64,000 nt of DNA from Verrucomicrobiaceae bacterium (GCA_028293825.1 JAQGNY010000054.1:1-64000), one strand, 5' to 3'. Shown: positions 18,822-27,848, counted from the first letter of the stretch. Numbers and translations are program-made. Notes: generated by a model from the sequence alone, not told the origin.

Positions 18822-20039
18822 TCAGTCGACCATCTGCCCGGCCAGAACCGGTGTGATCCGCAGATGCTCAGGGATACGCTCGATGCCGATCCGGCGGTCG
18901 ATTTCCTCCTGATACCAATACAGCGCCTGTTCCTGATAGCCCATCAGTACACCCGGCAGCAGCCCTGACTCGAGATTTCTCTGGATGTCCGCGAACAGGA
19001 CCATGTCTTCCGAAGCAATCGACGCAATCTGCGCGCTCATACCTTTCCAGAAAACCTTATCCGCCTCGCTATCGTCTTTCGGACCCAACATGGTCAGGAT
19101 CATGACCGATTTATTTGGGCCAAGCGGCCACCAGGTCTGCCAGGCCATCGCCACCGGATCGATCGGGATAAAACTGTTCGGGAACATCGGAAACACCACC
19201 GAATAGTCTTTGTACAACTGGGCAGGGCCGTCGGGCGTCACCTTGTCGGCCCCAAAAATAGTTGATGCCCGCTTGCGGGTGGCAAAGCGCGCGTGCCCAT
19301 TTTTATAGAGTTCGGCGGTGAATGTCTTCGAATCCAAGAACGGCGCTATCGATTTCGTATGCACCGTATTGACGTGGTAGATCTCCATAAAATTGTCCAT
19401 GGAGACCTTCCAGTTACAATCCATTGGAATCGTTACGACATCCTTGACCACCATGTCCTGCAGCGGAAAATCGCCTATCTGCTGCTCGGTCGGCGCAAAA
19501 AACGTCGCCAGCGGCATCGCGTTCGGGTCGAGGTTGATAAAAATCATCCCGCGCATGGTGCCGCAGAGAACCGGCAACAAGCCGAGGCTGGATTTGTCGA
19601 GACAGGCAAAATTACGCGCTTCCGGAACCCCGGCCAGACTGCCATCCGGGTCGTAACTCCAGCTGTGATAAGGGCACACGAAGCGCCGAGGTACGACGCC
19701 TTGTTTCTCCAGCAATAATGCCGAGCCGCGATGGCGGCAGATATTGTGAAACGCCCTGATCTCGCCATCGGGCCCGCGACTGATGATGATCGATAGACCG
19801 AGCTGCTCGAATAATTTGTAGGAGCCAGATTGGGGAAACTCGCAAACATGGCCGACCTGCAACCAGGATTTCGGCCACAGATGTTTCATCTCGAGATCAT
19901 AAAATTCCTGGCTCCCATAACGCCCAGCGGGAACCACGGGCAAGGCCGGAAAATCTTCCGGATAGTTGGTCCGGTTTGTTTCCCTATCGACGGCCTTAAT
20001 GATGTTGGCTCTTTGGTCGTGCACGACGACGTCCTCCAT
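18822..20039 (-). CDS. Complete Rieske non-heme iron oxygenase, alpha-subunit type
   Basis: This 405-residue protein has both functional sites. The Rieske ligands are in CRHRGSA and CPYHSW. The iron site is DNFMEIYHVNTVH, giving the D..H....H pattern. It should catalyse dioxygenation, monooxygenation or demethylation of an aromatic or steroid-like substrate, with electrons from a reductase not found here. The start is ambiguous: the ATG at 20039 and a GTG at 20066 each have an aggaatt-type ribosome-binding site, supplied by two copies of one direct repeat. Neighbours are the regulator fusion upstream and a TonB receptor downstream, all on the minus strand. Confidence 0.88.
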   Translation of the reverse strand: MEDVVVHDQRANIIKAVDRETNRTNYPEDFPALPVVPAGRYGSQEFYDLEMKHLWPKSWLQVGHVCEFPQSGSYKLFEQLGLSIIISRGPDGEIRAFHNICRHRGSALLLEKQGVVPRRFVCPYHSWSYDPDGSLAGVPEARNFACLDKSSLGLLPVLCGTMRGMIFINLDPNAMPLATFFAPTEQQIGDFPLQDMVVKDVVTIPMDCNWKVSMDNFMEIYHVNTVHTKSIAPFLDSKTFTAELYKNGHARFATRKRASTIFGADKVTPDGPAQLYKDYSVVFPMFPNSFIPIDPVAMAWQTWWPLGPNKSVMILTMLGPKDDSEADKVFWKGMSAQIASIASEDMVLFADIQRNLESGLLPGVLMGYQEQALYWYQEEIDRRIGIERIPEHLRITPVLAGQMVD

Positions 20040-20046
20040 TTCCACG

Positions 20047-20078
20047 AATTCCTGTATTGGATACACCCAATTCCTGTA
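20047..20078. repeat. Direct repeat that supplies two ribosome-binding sites
   Basis: aattcctgta occurs at 20047-20056 and again at 20069-20078, 22 bases apart. On the minus strand each copy gives aggaatt, one before the GTG at 20066 and one before the ATG at 20039. The spacing equals about two helical turns, so protein binding is also possible. Confidence 0.5.
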
Positions 20079-20104
20079 GGATATTTCGAACTTCTGGAAA
20101 TAGA

Positions 20105-20121
20105 GTGGCAGAAACTGCCAC
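20105..20121. promoter_or_regulatory. Palindromic candidate operator before the Rieske gene
   Basis: gtggcag-aaa-ctgccac is a perfect palindrome with 7-base arms in the 119-base gap between the regulator gene and the Rieske gene. A related inverted copy, gcagtttctgcc, lies at 20141-20152. Size and symmetry fit TetR-family operators. Binding by the adjacent regulator is inference. Confidence 0.5.
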
Positions 20122-20185
20122 CGATTGGCAAATTATTTTTGCAGTTTCTGCCGCGCGCTTGTTTTTGGAGTCACCCCTTCGCGAG

Positions 20186-21304
20186 TTACGGTTTAAATAT
20201 CTGCGGTCCGACAATGGCGATGTTGTGAGCAAATGACTCGGTCAGTGTTTCCGTGGGGTCCGCATCGCTGAAATCCGAAAAGGCATTGCGAATAGCAGCG
20301 GACACCACAGTGGCGGCAAGCGATGCCTGTCGTGAATTGGGCGCTACCTCAAGCCTGACCGCCAATGCTTCCGACAAGATAATTTCTAAATCGATAATTA
20401 CCTGCAACCAAACTGCCCGCAATTCGGACGACTCGTACATGATGTAGCGGATTGTTCTGGCCTGTTCGGGATGGTTTGCCCACCAAGATTGATCGAAGGC
20501 TGCGATCAGCGAATTTGCGATCGATTCAGAATGTGGCCGCTCAGAAAAAGACTCGACCAATGACAGCGCGTTGGCTGCGAAAATCGGCCTGACGACATCT
20601 TCTTTTCGCGGAAAATATCGGTAGAAAGTTCTCTCCGAAATAGTCGCGACTTCTGCAAGTTCTTTTACCGTGAACGCGCTGCTTTTTCGCTCTATAAAAT
20701 ATTTTAAAATTTTCCACGAAACGTCTAAAACTGCGGCATTTTCAGCATTTTTAGCAACTACTCCGGGAGACTGATTTTTTCCCATGCGCTCGCTTTCACC
20801 TCCGCCACTCGACTTATCTTTTACGCTGGTTTCATCAACTTCAATATTGCCGCTCACGCGACTTGCAGAGCTTGAATCTATTGCAAAACGAATGCGCTGG
20901 AGCATGAATAAACTGGACTTGTATGAAAGGCCGGTGTGTTGATGAATCTCTAAAGCGCTAACGCCGTTCTCGGAAGTCGCTGCGCGCCAGAATGCATAAC
21001 ACCAATGACGCAGTTCAGCCCTGCTGTCTTCAAATACGGTGCCGGTGCGCACCGTGAACTGGCAGGTATCTTTCGCGCTTTTGCAGTCTCGGCACAGCCA
21101 GCGAAAGTTTGCTTGCCGCCCACCCGTGGTGCCGTCCCGCATTTGATAAATATTGAGACTGCCGCAGCGTGGGCAACATGGAGAATCCCCCCAGCACAGA
21201 TCTTCCATGAATTCGACCGCCGCCTTTTCATCGGAACAGGCAGGCGGGATAGCGAGATGGCTTTTAGCGCCGAGACCATCTGTTTTAATTTTCTTAGGTG
21301 TCAT
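20186..21304 (-). CDS. Chimeric regulator: IS1595-type transposase N-terminus fused to TetR repressor
   Basis: This 372-residue protein joins two unrelated parts. Residues 25-145 match the IS1595 zinc-ribbon transposase N-domain: C44/C47 and C71/C74, then FTVRTGTVFEDSR, then a helix-turn-helix ending FMLQRIRFAI. Residues 151-160 (SGNIEVDETS) begin the DDE nuclease fold, but the rest of that domain is absent. After a Ser/Gly-rich linker, residues 194-372 form a complete TetR repressor; its helix-turn-helix is FTVKELAEVATISERTFYRYF. An internal ATG at 20785 (Met174), 13 bases after ggaggtg, could also yield a free 199-residue TetR protein. The likely targets are the Rieske and receptor 2 genes. 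Confidence 0.85.
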   Translation of the reverse strand: MTPKKIKTDGLGAKSHLAIPPACSDEKAAVEFMEDLCWGDSPCCPRCGSLNIYQMRDGTTGGRQANFRWLCRDCKSAKDTCQFTVRTGTVFEDSRAELRHWCYAFWRAATSENGVSALEIHQHTGLSYKSSLFMLQRIRFAIDSSSASRVSGNIEVDETSVKDKSSGGGESERMGKNQSPGVVAKNAENAAVLDVSWKILKYFIERKSSAFTVKELAEVATISERTFYRYFPRKEDVVRPIFAANALSLVESFSERPHSESIANSLIAAFDQSWWANHPEQARTIRYIMYESSELRAVWLQVIIDLEIILSEALAVRLEVAPNSRQASLAATVVSAAIRNAFSDFSDADPTETLTESFAHNIAIVGPQIFKP

Positions 21305-21419
21305 GAATTAACTCTTGTAGATGCAAAAATTATACATGACAAAACAGTTTCTCCAAGTAAAAAGATAAAAAGCTGCAGCAACTAGCCAACAGAACAAGTA
21401 GATAAAACGACAAAAGCTC

Positions 21420-21435
21420 GACCAGACAGCTGGTC
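21420..21435. promoter_or_regulatory. Inverted repeat in the regulator/ABC transporter spacer
   Basis: gaccag-acag-ctggtc lies in the roughly 290-base divergent spacer between the TetR fusion and the ABC transporter genes. It could be an operator for autoregulation or exporter control. Its half-site (ccag/ctgg) resembles the arm of the palindrome at 18427. Confidence 0.3.
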
Positions 21436-21591
21436 GCAACCCACTCGCCGCGGTTTACCAGCGCGCGCCAACCAAAGTGCATCGACTCCAATTCGAAACC
21501 GCCACCGGCGTATCTGGCATACTAAAAATGCTCGCAGATAAAATTATTGAAATACCTTTCCATAACGTCCGAGGCCAGAAGAATCAAAAAT

Positions 21592-22515
21592 ATGAAGCAG
21601 CTAATCTCGATCCGAGGCCTCAGTAAAACGTATGACTCGGGTTTTCAGGCTCTAAAGCATCTTGATCTCGACATCCATCGCGGTGAAATCTTCGCTCTGC
21701 TCGGCCCCAATGGCGCCGGCAAAACCACTCTGATCGGCATCATTTGCGGCATCGTCAATCCCAGCTCGGGAACAGTAACGGTCGATGGCCACGATGTGGT
21801 GCTCGATTACCGCGCGACGCGGACAAAAATAGGCTTGGTGCCGCAGGAACTATGTACCGACAGTTTTGAAACGGTGTGGGCGACAGTCAACTTCAGTCGC
21901 GGCCTGTTTGGCAAACCGCGCGATCACGCTTTCGTCGAAAAAGTGCTGCGCGATTTGTCGCTGTGGGACAAACGCCACTCAAAAATTCTGGCGCTATCGG
22001 GCGGCATGAAAAGACGGGTGATGATGGCAAAAGCGCTGTCGCATCAACCCGACATACTTTTCCTGGATGAGCCCACTGCCGGCGTCGATGTCGAACTGCG
22101 CCGCGATATGTGGGAAATGGTGCGTGAATTACGCGATCGCGGCGTGACCATTATTCTCACAACGCACTACATCGAAGAAGCACAGGAAATGGCCGATCGT
22201 ATCGGCATCATCAGCAATGGCGAACTCATTCTGGTCGAGGAAAAAGCCGCGTTAATGAGCAAGCTGGGCAAAAAACAACTGACGCTGCAATTGCAAAAAC
22301 CACTGAATAACGTTCCCGAAGGCCTCGAAAGCTTTGCGCTTGAGCTTACCGATAATGGCTGCTCACTCGTCTACACCTTCGATGCCCAAAACGAGCAAAC
22401 CGGTATTGGTACGTTGCTGCGTACGTTGGCTGAACGCGGTATCGATTTTAAAAACCTGCATTCGAGCGAAAGCTCACTTGAAGATATTTTTGTGAATTTG
22501 GTGAGAGGCCGCTGA
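21592..22515 (+). CDS. ABC-2 type exporter, ATP-binding subunit
   Basis: This 307-residue ATPase powers an ABC-2 exporter. Walker A is GPNGAGKTT, the signature is [15 protein letters not shown], Walker B is [12 protein letters not shown], and the H-loop is in [10 protein letters not shown]-terminal tail of about 80 residues follows, as in drug and polysaccharide exporters. The ATG at 21592 is preferred over a TTG 45 bases upstream. The stop codon overlaps the start of the permease gene (TGATG), so the two are translationally coupled. It is divergent from the TetR fusion, a classic arrangement for an efflux pump and its regulator. Confidence 0.9.
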   Translation: MKQLISIRGLSKTYDSGFQALKHLDLDIHRGEIFALLGPNGAGKTTLIGIICGIVNPSSGTVTVDGHDVVLDYRATRTKIGLVPQELCTDSFETVWATVNFSRGLFGKPRDHAFVEKVLRDLSLWDKRHSKILALSGGMKRRVMMAKALSHQPDILFLDEPTAGVDVELRRDMWEMVRELRDRGVTIILTTHYIEEAQEMADRIGIISNGELILVEEKAALMSKLGKKQLTLQLQKPLNNVPEGLESFALELTDNGCSLVYTFDAQNEQTGIGTLLRTLAERGIDFKNLHSSESSLEDIFVNLVRGR

Positions 22516-23276
22516 TGAATATTTATGGAGTCCGTTCCATTTACCGATTTGAAATGGCGCGGTGGTTTCGCACGTTAACGCAAAGCATCGTGTCGCCGAT
22601 CATCTCCACTTCGTTGTACTTTGTGGTTTTTGGCGCGGCAATAGGCGCGCGTATGGGCGAGGTAAATGGCGTCAGCTATGGCGCTTTTATTATCCCCGGC
22701 CTGGTTATGTTGTCGTTGTTATCGGAGAGTATTTCGAACGCCTCCTTTGGCATCTACTTTCCAAAATTTACCGGCACTATTTACGAAATTTTATCGGCGC
22801 CGGTATCGACATTCGAAGTGGTCGCAGGTTTCGTCGGCGCGGCAGCGACTAAATCGGTATTGCTTGGTTTACTCATCCTGCTTACCGCGAGGCTATTCGT
22901 TAATTATCACATCGCTCATCCGCTGTGGATGCTGGCATTTCTAGTGTTGACCGCAATCACGTTTAGCCTGCTCGGATTTATCATCGGCATCTGGGCCGAT
23001 GGATTTGAAAAGCTGCAAATTGTGCCGTTGATGATTATAACGCCGCTCACTTTTCTGGGCGGCAGTTTTTATTCCATCGATATGTTGCCGCCTGTTTGGC
23101 AGAAGATCGCACTGATCAATCCAGCGGTGTATTTAATCAGCGGCTTTCGTTGGAGTTTTTATGATGTTTCTGATGTCGCGGTAGGCGTCAGCCTCGGCAT
23201 GATCGCGCTGTTTATGCTGCTATGCCTCGGCATTATTTATTGGATATTCAAGACCGGTTACAAAATTCGACCGTAA
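22515..23276 (+). CDS. ABC-2 type exporter, permease subunit
   Basis: This 253-residue membrane protein has about six hydrophobic segments. It carries the ABC-2 family motif near the end: [20 protein letters not shown] (about 178-197), followed by [13 protein letters not shown]. It forms the inner-membrane channel with the ATPase encoded immediately upstream, with which it shares an overlapping stop/start. Substrates of this family include drugs, lipids and polysaccharides; the specific cargo is unknown. Confidence 0.9.
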   Translation: MNIYGVRSIYRFEMARWFRTLTQSIVSPIISTSLYFVVFGAAIGARMGEVNGVSYGAFIIPGLVMLSLLSESISNASFGIYFPKFTGTIYEILSAPVSTFEVVAGFVGAAATKSVLLGLLILLTARLFVNYHIAHPLWMLAFLVLTAITFSLLGFIIGIWADGFEKLQIVPLMIITPLTFLGGSFYSIDMLPPVWQKIALINPAVYLISGFRWSFYDVSDVAVGVSLGMIALFMLLCLGIIYWIFKTGYKIRP

Positions 23277-23339
23277 TAAATTAAACCGCACGCTTAGCGC
23301 AGAAAAACATTCAGCGCTGAATAATCGGAATCGTAGAGG

Positions 23340-23569
23340 ATGAGTGACTCAGTAAATTTCGATGGCATTCCCGATGTGCGGGACGGGCTAACCAAAAAGA
23401 ACGGGCCATCCTGTATTGCCTGCAACAAACGCAGCGCGAACTGGGCGGGCGGAATGTACCGACAATTATGCTGTACGGTCGGGTGTCGGAGTTGGTCGAT
23501 ATCGGCCAAGAGGAATTTCAAATCATTCTGTCGCGATTCGTTGGATTGACGCGATTGTCCGAGCCGTAG
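23340..23569 (+). pseudogene. Small conserved-looking protein split by one frameshift
   Basis: The frame from ATG 23340 reads SDSVNFDGIPDVRDGLT and then loses sense. From about 23394 another frame reads ERAILYCLQQTQRELGG, continues NVPTIMLYGRVSELVDIG and stops at 23569. One extra base in cc-aaaaa (23392-23398) fuses both into a 76-residue protein of sensible composition. It resembles a short conserved hypothetical family of gammaproteobacteria, but I cannot name it. The ribosome-binding site gagg lies directly against the ATG, which is odd. The break may be an assembly error. Nothing else was seen in 23277-23621. Confidence 0.5.
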
Positions 23570-23621
23570 GCGCTTTTACAGGGCCGCATAACAATGGGCT
23601 CGGACGACACTATTATTTTTT

Positions 23622-24674
23622 CTATTTTTTCGCGGTACTGACCAAGCGATAAAGTCCCTGTCCGTAGGCTTGCATTTGCTCTAATGACAGACCGATAAAA
23701 GGACTGGTCGGGCACAGCGCATCGGCGACATTCCAGAACGGCTCGATCTGCTCGATCACATCCTCGGGGCTACCGCAGGCAACAAAGTCAGTCACCATCT
23801 GATCGGGAATTTTATCCAGCACCGACGCGAGATCGCTTTGGCGAACTGCCGCTTCCTGGCAAAGCTTGGCCTGCTCTAAATAACCTTGCGCGGCGAAAAG
23901 GTATTCGTACGCTTCTATACCGGCGTAATAGGCAACCGTGGGGCGAGCATCGTTGATGGCCTGTTGCTTGTCATCGTTCACCGCAACAAAAGGCCAGCTG
24001 CTCACTTCAATATCTTCACGGCGACGGCCGGTTTGTTGAAGCGATTGCTCGATCATTGGCGCAATATGCTGATTGGTGAATGTGGTGTTCCACAGCGAGT
24101 GACCCATGATGCCATCGGCAATTTCGAGCGCTGCCAGCGTCATTTTTTCGCGTAGACAACCAATCCAGATAGGCACCCGCTCGCGCACCGGCGGCGGCAT
24201 CACGATCATTTCTTTGTAGTCGGCCTTATAGTATTCGCCGTTATACGGTTGCAGGCCTTTATGGGCACCGGCGATCACATGGCGGATCGCATCCACCGTT
24301 TCCTTTAAATGGACTATTGGTTTGAAGTTAGGCAGACCGTGCATACCAACCGTGGTGGACGGCAACGATGCGCCGAGGCCAAATACAAAACGGCCCTCGG
24401 TGAGGCGATCCATATCCATCGCGATAAAAGCGCTTTCAAACGGCGAGCGACTGGACTCGACGGCAACGCCGGTACCGACTTTAAGGCGGGTAGTTGCAGC
24501 GGCAACGGTCGCTAAAGCTGCAAACGGCGGGCCGTAGAGTTGCAGCATAAATACGCCTTCAAAACCGGCTTCTTCCGCCTGCTGCCCCATGGCCATTAAT
24601 TGCTTGGCGGAAGCCATTGGCAGCGTGCCCCAAAATTTGCGTTCCTGCCCGACGGCATTGAGTTTCTGGCTCAT
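23622..24674 (-). CDS. LLM-class flavin oxidoreductase (F420/FMN-dependent family)
   Basis: This 350-residue protein belongs to the luciferase-like TIM-barrel family, which uses FMN or F420 for monooxygenation or dehydrogenation. Typical pieces are QAEEAGFEGVFML near the N-terminus, TTRLKVGTGVAVE, DMDRLTEGRFVFGLGAS, and PIWIGCLREKMTLAALEIADG. A gtgggaataat ribosome-binding site precedes the ATG. It is divergent from a GST gene across a 348-base spacer. In related organisms such proteins sit in catabolic regions, but the substrate cannot be told. Confidence 0.85.
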   Translation of the reverse strand: MSQKLNAVGQERKFWGTLPMASAKQLMAMGQQAEEAGFEGVFMLQLYGPPFAALATVAAATTRLKVGTGVAVESSRSPFESAFIAMDMDRLTEGRFVFGLGASLPSTTVGMHGLPNFKPIVHLKETVDAIRHVIAGAHKGLQPYNGEYYKADYKEMIVMPPPVRERVPIWIGCLREKMTLAALEIADGIMGHSLWNTTFTNQHIAPMIEQSLQQTGRRREDIEVSSWPFVAVNDDKQQAINDARPTVAYYAGIEAYEYLFAAQGYLEQAKLCQEAAVRQSDLASVLDKIPDQMVTDFVACGSPEDVIEQIEPFWNVADALCPTSPFIGLSLEQMQAYGQGLYRLVSTAKK

Positions 24675-24867
24675 ATTATTCCCACAGGTTAATTTTATCG
24701 GCGAGTGTTTTTAGCGGCTATCGGGGGTGTATACGTTACCGCTCAGTTTCTGGGTGAAAGTATAAACACATTATTTTCTAACTATCGCTTTACGCCACAA
24801 AGCTTGATCAATCCACACCGTGCAATAGGCTGGCCCGAACTTCTCCTTAGTGTGAAAATCTGCCTAG

Positions 24868-24906
24868 ATTACCGCGCGTAAAGCGGTAATTATGGACAGC
24901 ATAATT
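24868..24906. promoter_or_regulatory. Two overlapping inverted repeats in the LLM/GST spacer
   Basis: attaccgc-gcgtaaa-gcggtaat (24868-24890) overlaps aattatg-gacag-cataatt (24888-24906). Both arms are perfect. They lie 117-155 bases before the GST start, between two divergent genes, and are candidate operators. Nothing gene-like was seen in the rest of 24675-25022. Confidence 0.4.
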
Positions 24907-25022
24907 TTGGGCAGTTGCTGTCGATTTCGACGAATTCCAAACGACTATTAAAGAATGGCGGCCCGTAAAAATTGAAAATAGCGGACGTCGTATTTCCCTG
25001 ATATCTACCTCGAGAGTCGACC

Positions 25023-25682
25023 ATGCCGCTAAAGTTATATGCCCATCCTTTCTCGTCTTACTGCCAAAAAGCACTGATCGCTTTTTATGAAAACGAAACC
25101 CCGTTTGATTATTGCCTGCTGGAGCCGGGGCAAGATCAAACGCTGGCCGAACACGCCGCACTGTGGCCGCTCCAGCGCTTTCCTGTGCTCACCGACGGGG
25201 CGCGCACAGTCGTGGAGACCACCATCATTATCGAATATCTCGGTCTTCATCACCCGGGGCCTGTGCAGCTGATACCGAGCGATCCGGACAGCGCGATCCA
25301 GGTGCGCATGTTGGATCGATTTTTTGATAATTACATCATGACGCCAACACAAAAGATCGTTGGGGACAGCCTTCGCAATGTAGAAAACCGCGACGGCCAG
25401 GGTGTCGCTGAAGCGCGGCAGTTGTTGGAAGTGGCCTATCGTTGGCTGAATAACAACATCGCCGATAAAGAATGGGCGGCTGGCGAAGCGTTCAGTCTGG
25501 CCGATTGCGCCGCTGCGCCAGCGCTGTTTTACGCCGACTGGGCTCATCCCATGGCTGCGGAGTTTTCCAATGTGCGAGCTTATCGACAGCGATTACTGGC
25601 GCGCCCGGCCTACGCACGGGCCGTGGATGAAGCCAGACCGCATCGGCCACTTTTTCCATTGGGCGCACCCGATCGCGACTAA
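25023..25682 (+). CDS. Glutathione S-transferase family protein
   Basis: This 219-residue protein has the GST layout: a thioredoxin-like N-domain starting LKLYAHPFSSYCQKALIAF, with a Ser/Cys pair at the usual catalytic position, then FPVLTDGARTVVETTIIIEYL with the Glu-Thr/Ser glutathione-binding motif (VETT), and a helical C-domain with SLADCAAAPALFYADW, which includes the conserved N-capping Asp. It should conjugate or isomerise electrophiles using glutathione, in line with detoxifying epoxides or other reactive intermediates made by nearby enzymes. It is monocistronic on the plus strand. Confidence 0.85.
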   Translation: MPLKLYAHPFSSYCQKALIAFYENETPFDYCLLEPGQDQTLAEHAALWPLQRFPVLTDGARTVVETTIIIEYLGLHHPGPVQLIPSDPDSAIQVRMLDRFFDNYIMTPTQKIVGDSLRNVENRDGQGVAEARQLLEVAYRWLNNNIADKEWAAGEAFSLADCAAAPALFYADWAHPMAAEFSNVRAYRQRLLARPAYARAVDEARPHRPLFPLGAPDRD

Positions 25683-25922
25683 AAAATTTCGATTAAGTGA
25701 AGTCCAACAAAATGGGCGCGATGGCTATAAATAAATTTAGTGGGCCGTCGCGACCGAACGTCAGTGAATTGCTTTATGTTAACGCGCTCAACACTGCTCG
25801 TCGGTCTGTAATACGAGGTGTCCGCGTCGGAAGACGCAGCGGTAAACTAACCATTCTTTCAAATCGATGCCGAATCGCGGCGCGATTCAAATCAGGTGCC
25901 ATAACTCTTTGGATGGTTTCGT

Positions 25923-26213
25923 ATGAATCTGGAAAAATCTAAAAAGCGCATCGCAAAGAAGGTGAAGATGGGGTTTCAAGGCTATCCCGAAATTACTTTG
26001 GAATATTTTAGCAATGCGTCCAACCATGCCACCGAAGTGCTGGTTAAATTCTGCCTGGAAGAGGGCGCGGAAATTCAGGAACAGCGGTTTTCAAGCAAAG
26101 GCGACGTCCGCGAGGACGAAGCCATTCAATCCGCCATCGTCAAAATGATTGAGCGTTCGGAAGCAAAAACCGTTTCGCAAATCGAAGGCGGTTCCGATGT
26201 TGAGAAAAGCTGA
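25923..26213 (+). CDS. Conserved small hypothetical protein, 96 residues
   Basis: The protein has a basic start (KSKKRIAKKVKMGFQGYP), a middle with ITLEYFSNASNHATEVLV, and a charged C-terminus. It resembles a short proteobacterial family in which the phrase GYQGYP-like is followed by an alpha-beta segment and a stretch of Glu/Asp. I know of no function for it. No signal peptide or membrane segment is seen. The start ATG follows ttggatggtttcgt, a weak ribosome-binding site. It stands alone; no gene was found in 25683-25922. Confidence 0.65.
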   Translation: MNLEKSKKRIAKKVKMGFQGYPEITLEYFSNASNHATEVLVKFCLEEGAEIQEQRFSSKGDVREDEAIQSAIVKMIERSEAKTVSQIEGGSDVEKS

Positions 26214-26246
26214 AGCGGTGAAATGAATTGCCGCATCTGCAAATAG

Positions 26247-27236
26247 TTAAAGGCCATTGCGTACTTCCGCTAGTAATTCGTAAGAGTGCAAACGCGCGGC
26301 GTGATCGTAAATTTGCGCAGTGACGATTAGTTCATCGGCCTGTGTTTCCGCGAGCAATTCATGTAGCCCCTGTTTGATCGTTGCAGGCGCACCGACGATT
26401 GAGCATGCCAGCGTACGTTCGATATGATTTCTTTCCTGTGGTGACCACAAGTGCGCGATATCGTCGACGGGTGGGCTCAGCTCGCCCGGTGTGCCGCGCA
26501 GTAAATTCAGAAATTGCATTTGCGCCGAACTGAATAAACGTTTTGCTTCGGCATCGCTTTGCGCCGCAAACACACCCGCTCCAACCATCGCATACGGTTT
26601 TTCCAATACGGCCGACGGTTGAAAATGCTGCCGATAGAGCTTCAATGCCGGTAATAAATAATCCGGCGCGAAATGCGAAGCGAACGCAAACGGCAAACCG
26701 AGTTTCGCTGCCAATTGCGCACTGAATAAACTCGATCCCAGCAGCCATACCGGCACATTCAAACCGGCACCGGGCACGGCGCGAACTGCTTGGCCGGGTT
26801 GCATCGGTTGAAAATACGCGCGCAATTCCTGCACATCATCGACGAAGTTATCGGGGCTGCCGTTTAAATTTCGGCGCAGTGCGCGTGCAGTTTGTTGATC
26901 GGAACCCGGCGCGCGCCCGAGGCCTAGATCAATGCGTCCCGGATACAACGCCTCGAGCGTGCCGAATTGTTCGGCAATGACCAGCGGTGCGTGATTCGGC
27001 AACATGATGCCGCCGGCGCCGACACGAATTGTTTGCGTGCCGGCGGCGACATGCGAGATCACCAACGATGTCGCCGCGCTGGCAATACCGGTCATGTTGT
27101 GATGCTCGGCCAACCAGTAACGCTGATAGCCCCAACGCTCGGCGTGCTGTGCCAAATCGCGAGAATTTGCGAATGCGATGGTAGCGTTGCTGCCGCGCGC
27201 AATTGGAGAAAGATCGAGTACCGAAAAAGGAATCAT
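26247..27236 (-). CDS. LLM-class flavin oxidoreductase (MsnO8-like)
   Basis: This 329-residue luciferase-like protein starts [14 protein letters not shown], then has [54 protein letters not shown] and [15 protein letters not shown]. These phrases are typical of the MsnO8/YhbW subgroup. It probably uses FMN. The ATG at 27236 is preferred, with agagg upstream. It stands alone on the minus strand, and its role is uncertain because most family members are uncharacterised. Confidence 0.87.
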   Translation of the reverse strand: MIPFSVLDLSPIARGSNATIAFANSRDLAQHAERWGYQRYWLAEHHNMTGIASAATSLVISHVAAGTQTIRVGAGGIMLPNHAPLVIAEQFGTLEALYPGRIDLGLGRAPGSDQQTARALRRNLNGSPDNFVDDVQELRAYFQPMQPGQAVRAVPGAGLNVPVWLLGSSLFSAQLAAKLGLPFAFASHFAPDYLLPALKLYRQHFQPSAVLEKPYAMVGAGVFAAQSDAEAKRLFSSAQMQFLNLLRGTPGELSPPVDDIAHLWSPQERNHIERTLACSIVGAPATIKQGLHELLAETQADELIVTAQIYDHAARLHSYELLAEVRNGL

Positions 27237-27427
27237 CAACGTCAACCTCTACGACAGATAACATGCATGATCGAAGATGGGATGATGCAAGTGCCGATTT
27301 AACTGCGAATTAAATGCTTAAAAAAAATGCATTTAGTGAATAAGAAAAAGCGTTGCACGCTTTACGCTAAAAAAAAATTCGACGTACTGAACTAATGATC
27401 GAAACCCAGCAAATTCTTAAATTAAAA

Positions 27428-27447
27428 AACGGCCTGTTATGGCCGTT
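27428..27447 (-). terminator. Intrinsic terminator
   Basis: aacggcc (27428-27434) and ggccgtt (27441-27447) form a perfect 7-base stem around tgttat. On the minus strand a T run follows. It ends the transcript of the EthD-like gene at 27492. Confidence 0.75.
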
Positions 27448-27491
27448 ATTTTCTGGTTAGCCCTATTTGTGAAAGCAAATAAAATTTGATT

Positions 27492-27836
27492 TCACTGGGT
27501 CACGACTAGCGGGCTCGCCGCACTGTAGCAATAGGCTAAAAAATCCGGCGCCATCGCATCGGTCAAACCGATTACACCGGTCTCGACGCGGGTTTTCATA
27601 TCGTCGAGCGCCTGCTTCGGGTCATCCGTTTCCATGTAATAAAAAGCGACATATTGATGCGACGGATTCGGCATCGCGTCATCCAATTTGTGGTCAGTTA
27701 ATTTATACCGTTGCGCGGACATATATCCGGGCTGCGCCAGCACATCTTTCAAATGCTGATTGTTATACCAGTCGTTGTATTCCTGCTCGCGATTCGCGGC
27801 CGGATTACTGTAAACCACTAACACATATTGGCTCAT
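27492..27836 (-). CDS. EthD/DUF4286-like dimeric alpha-beta barrel protein
   Basis: This 114-residue protein starts QYVLVVYSNPAANREQEYNDWYNNQH, with key residues WYNNQHLKDVL: an Asp/Glu-Trp-Tyr-His-Leu pattern common in stand-alone ferredoxin-fold barrels of the EthD/DUF4286 kind. It probably acts as a small accessory or substrate-binding enzyme in aromatic or steroid catabolism; the exact reaction is unknown. It follows the NTF2-like gene by 12 bases and ends at the terminator at 27428, so the two form an operon. Confidence 0.7.
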   Translation of the reverse strand: MSQYVLVVYSNPAANREQEYNDWYNNQHLKDVLAQPGYMSAQRYKLTDHKLDDAMPNPSHQYVAFYYMETDDPKQALDDMKTRVETGVIGLTDAMAPDFLAYCYSAASPLVVTQ

Positions 27837-27848
27837 TCATTATCTCTC

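Noticed and set aside
24911-24920. cagttgctg as a further copy of the cag-Naa-ctg operator core
   Set aside because: A nine-base match with one free position is expected by chance in a window this size, and the flanking arms do not match.
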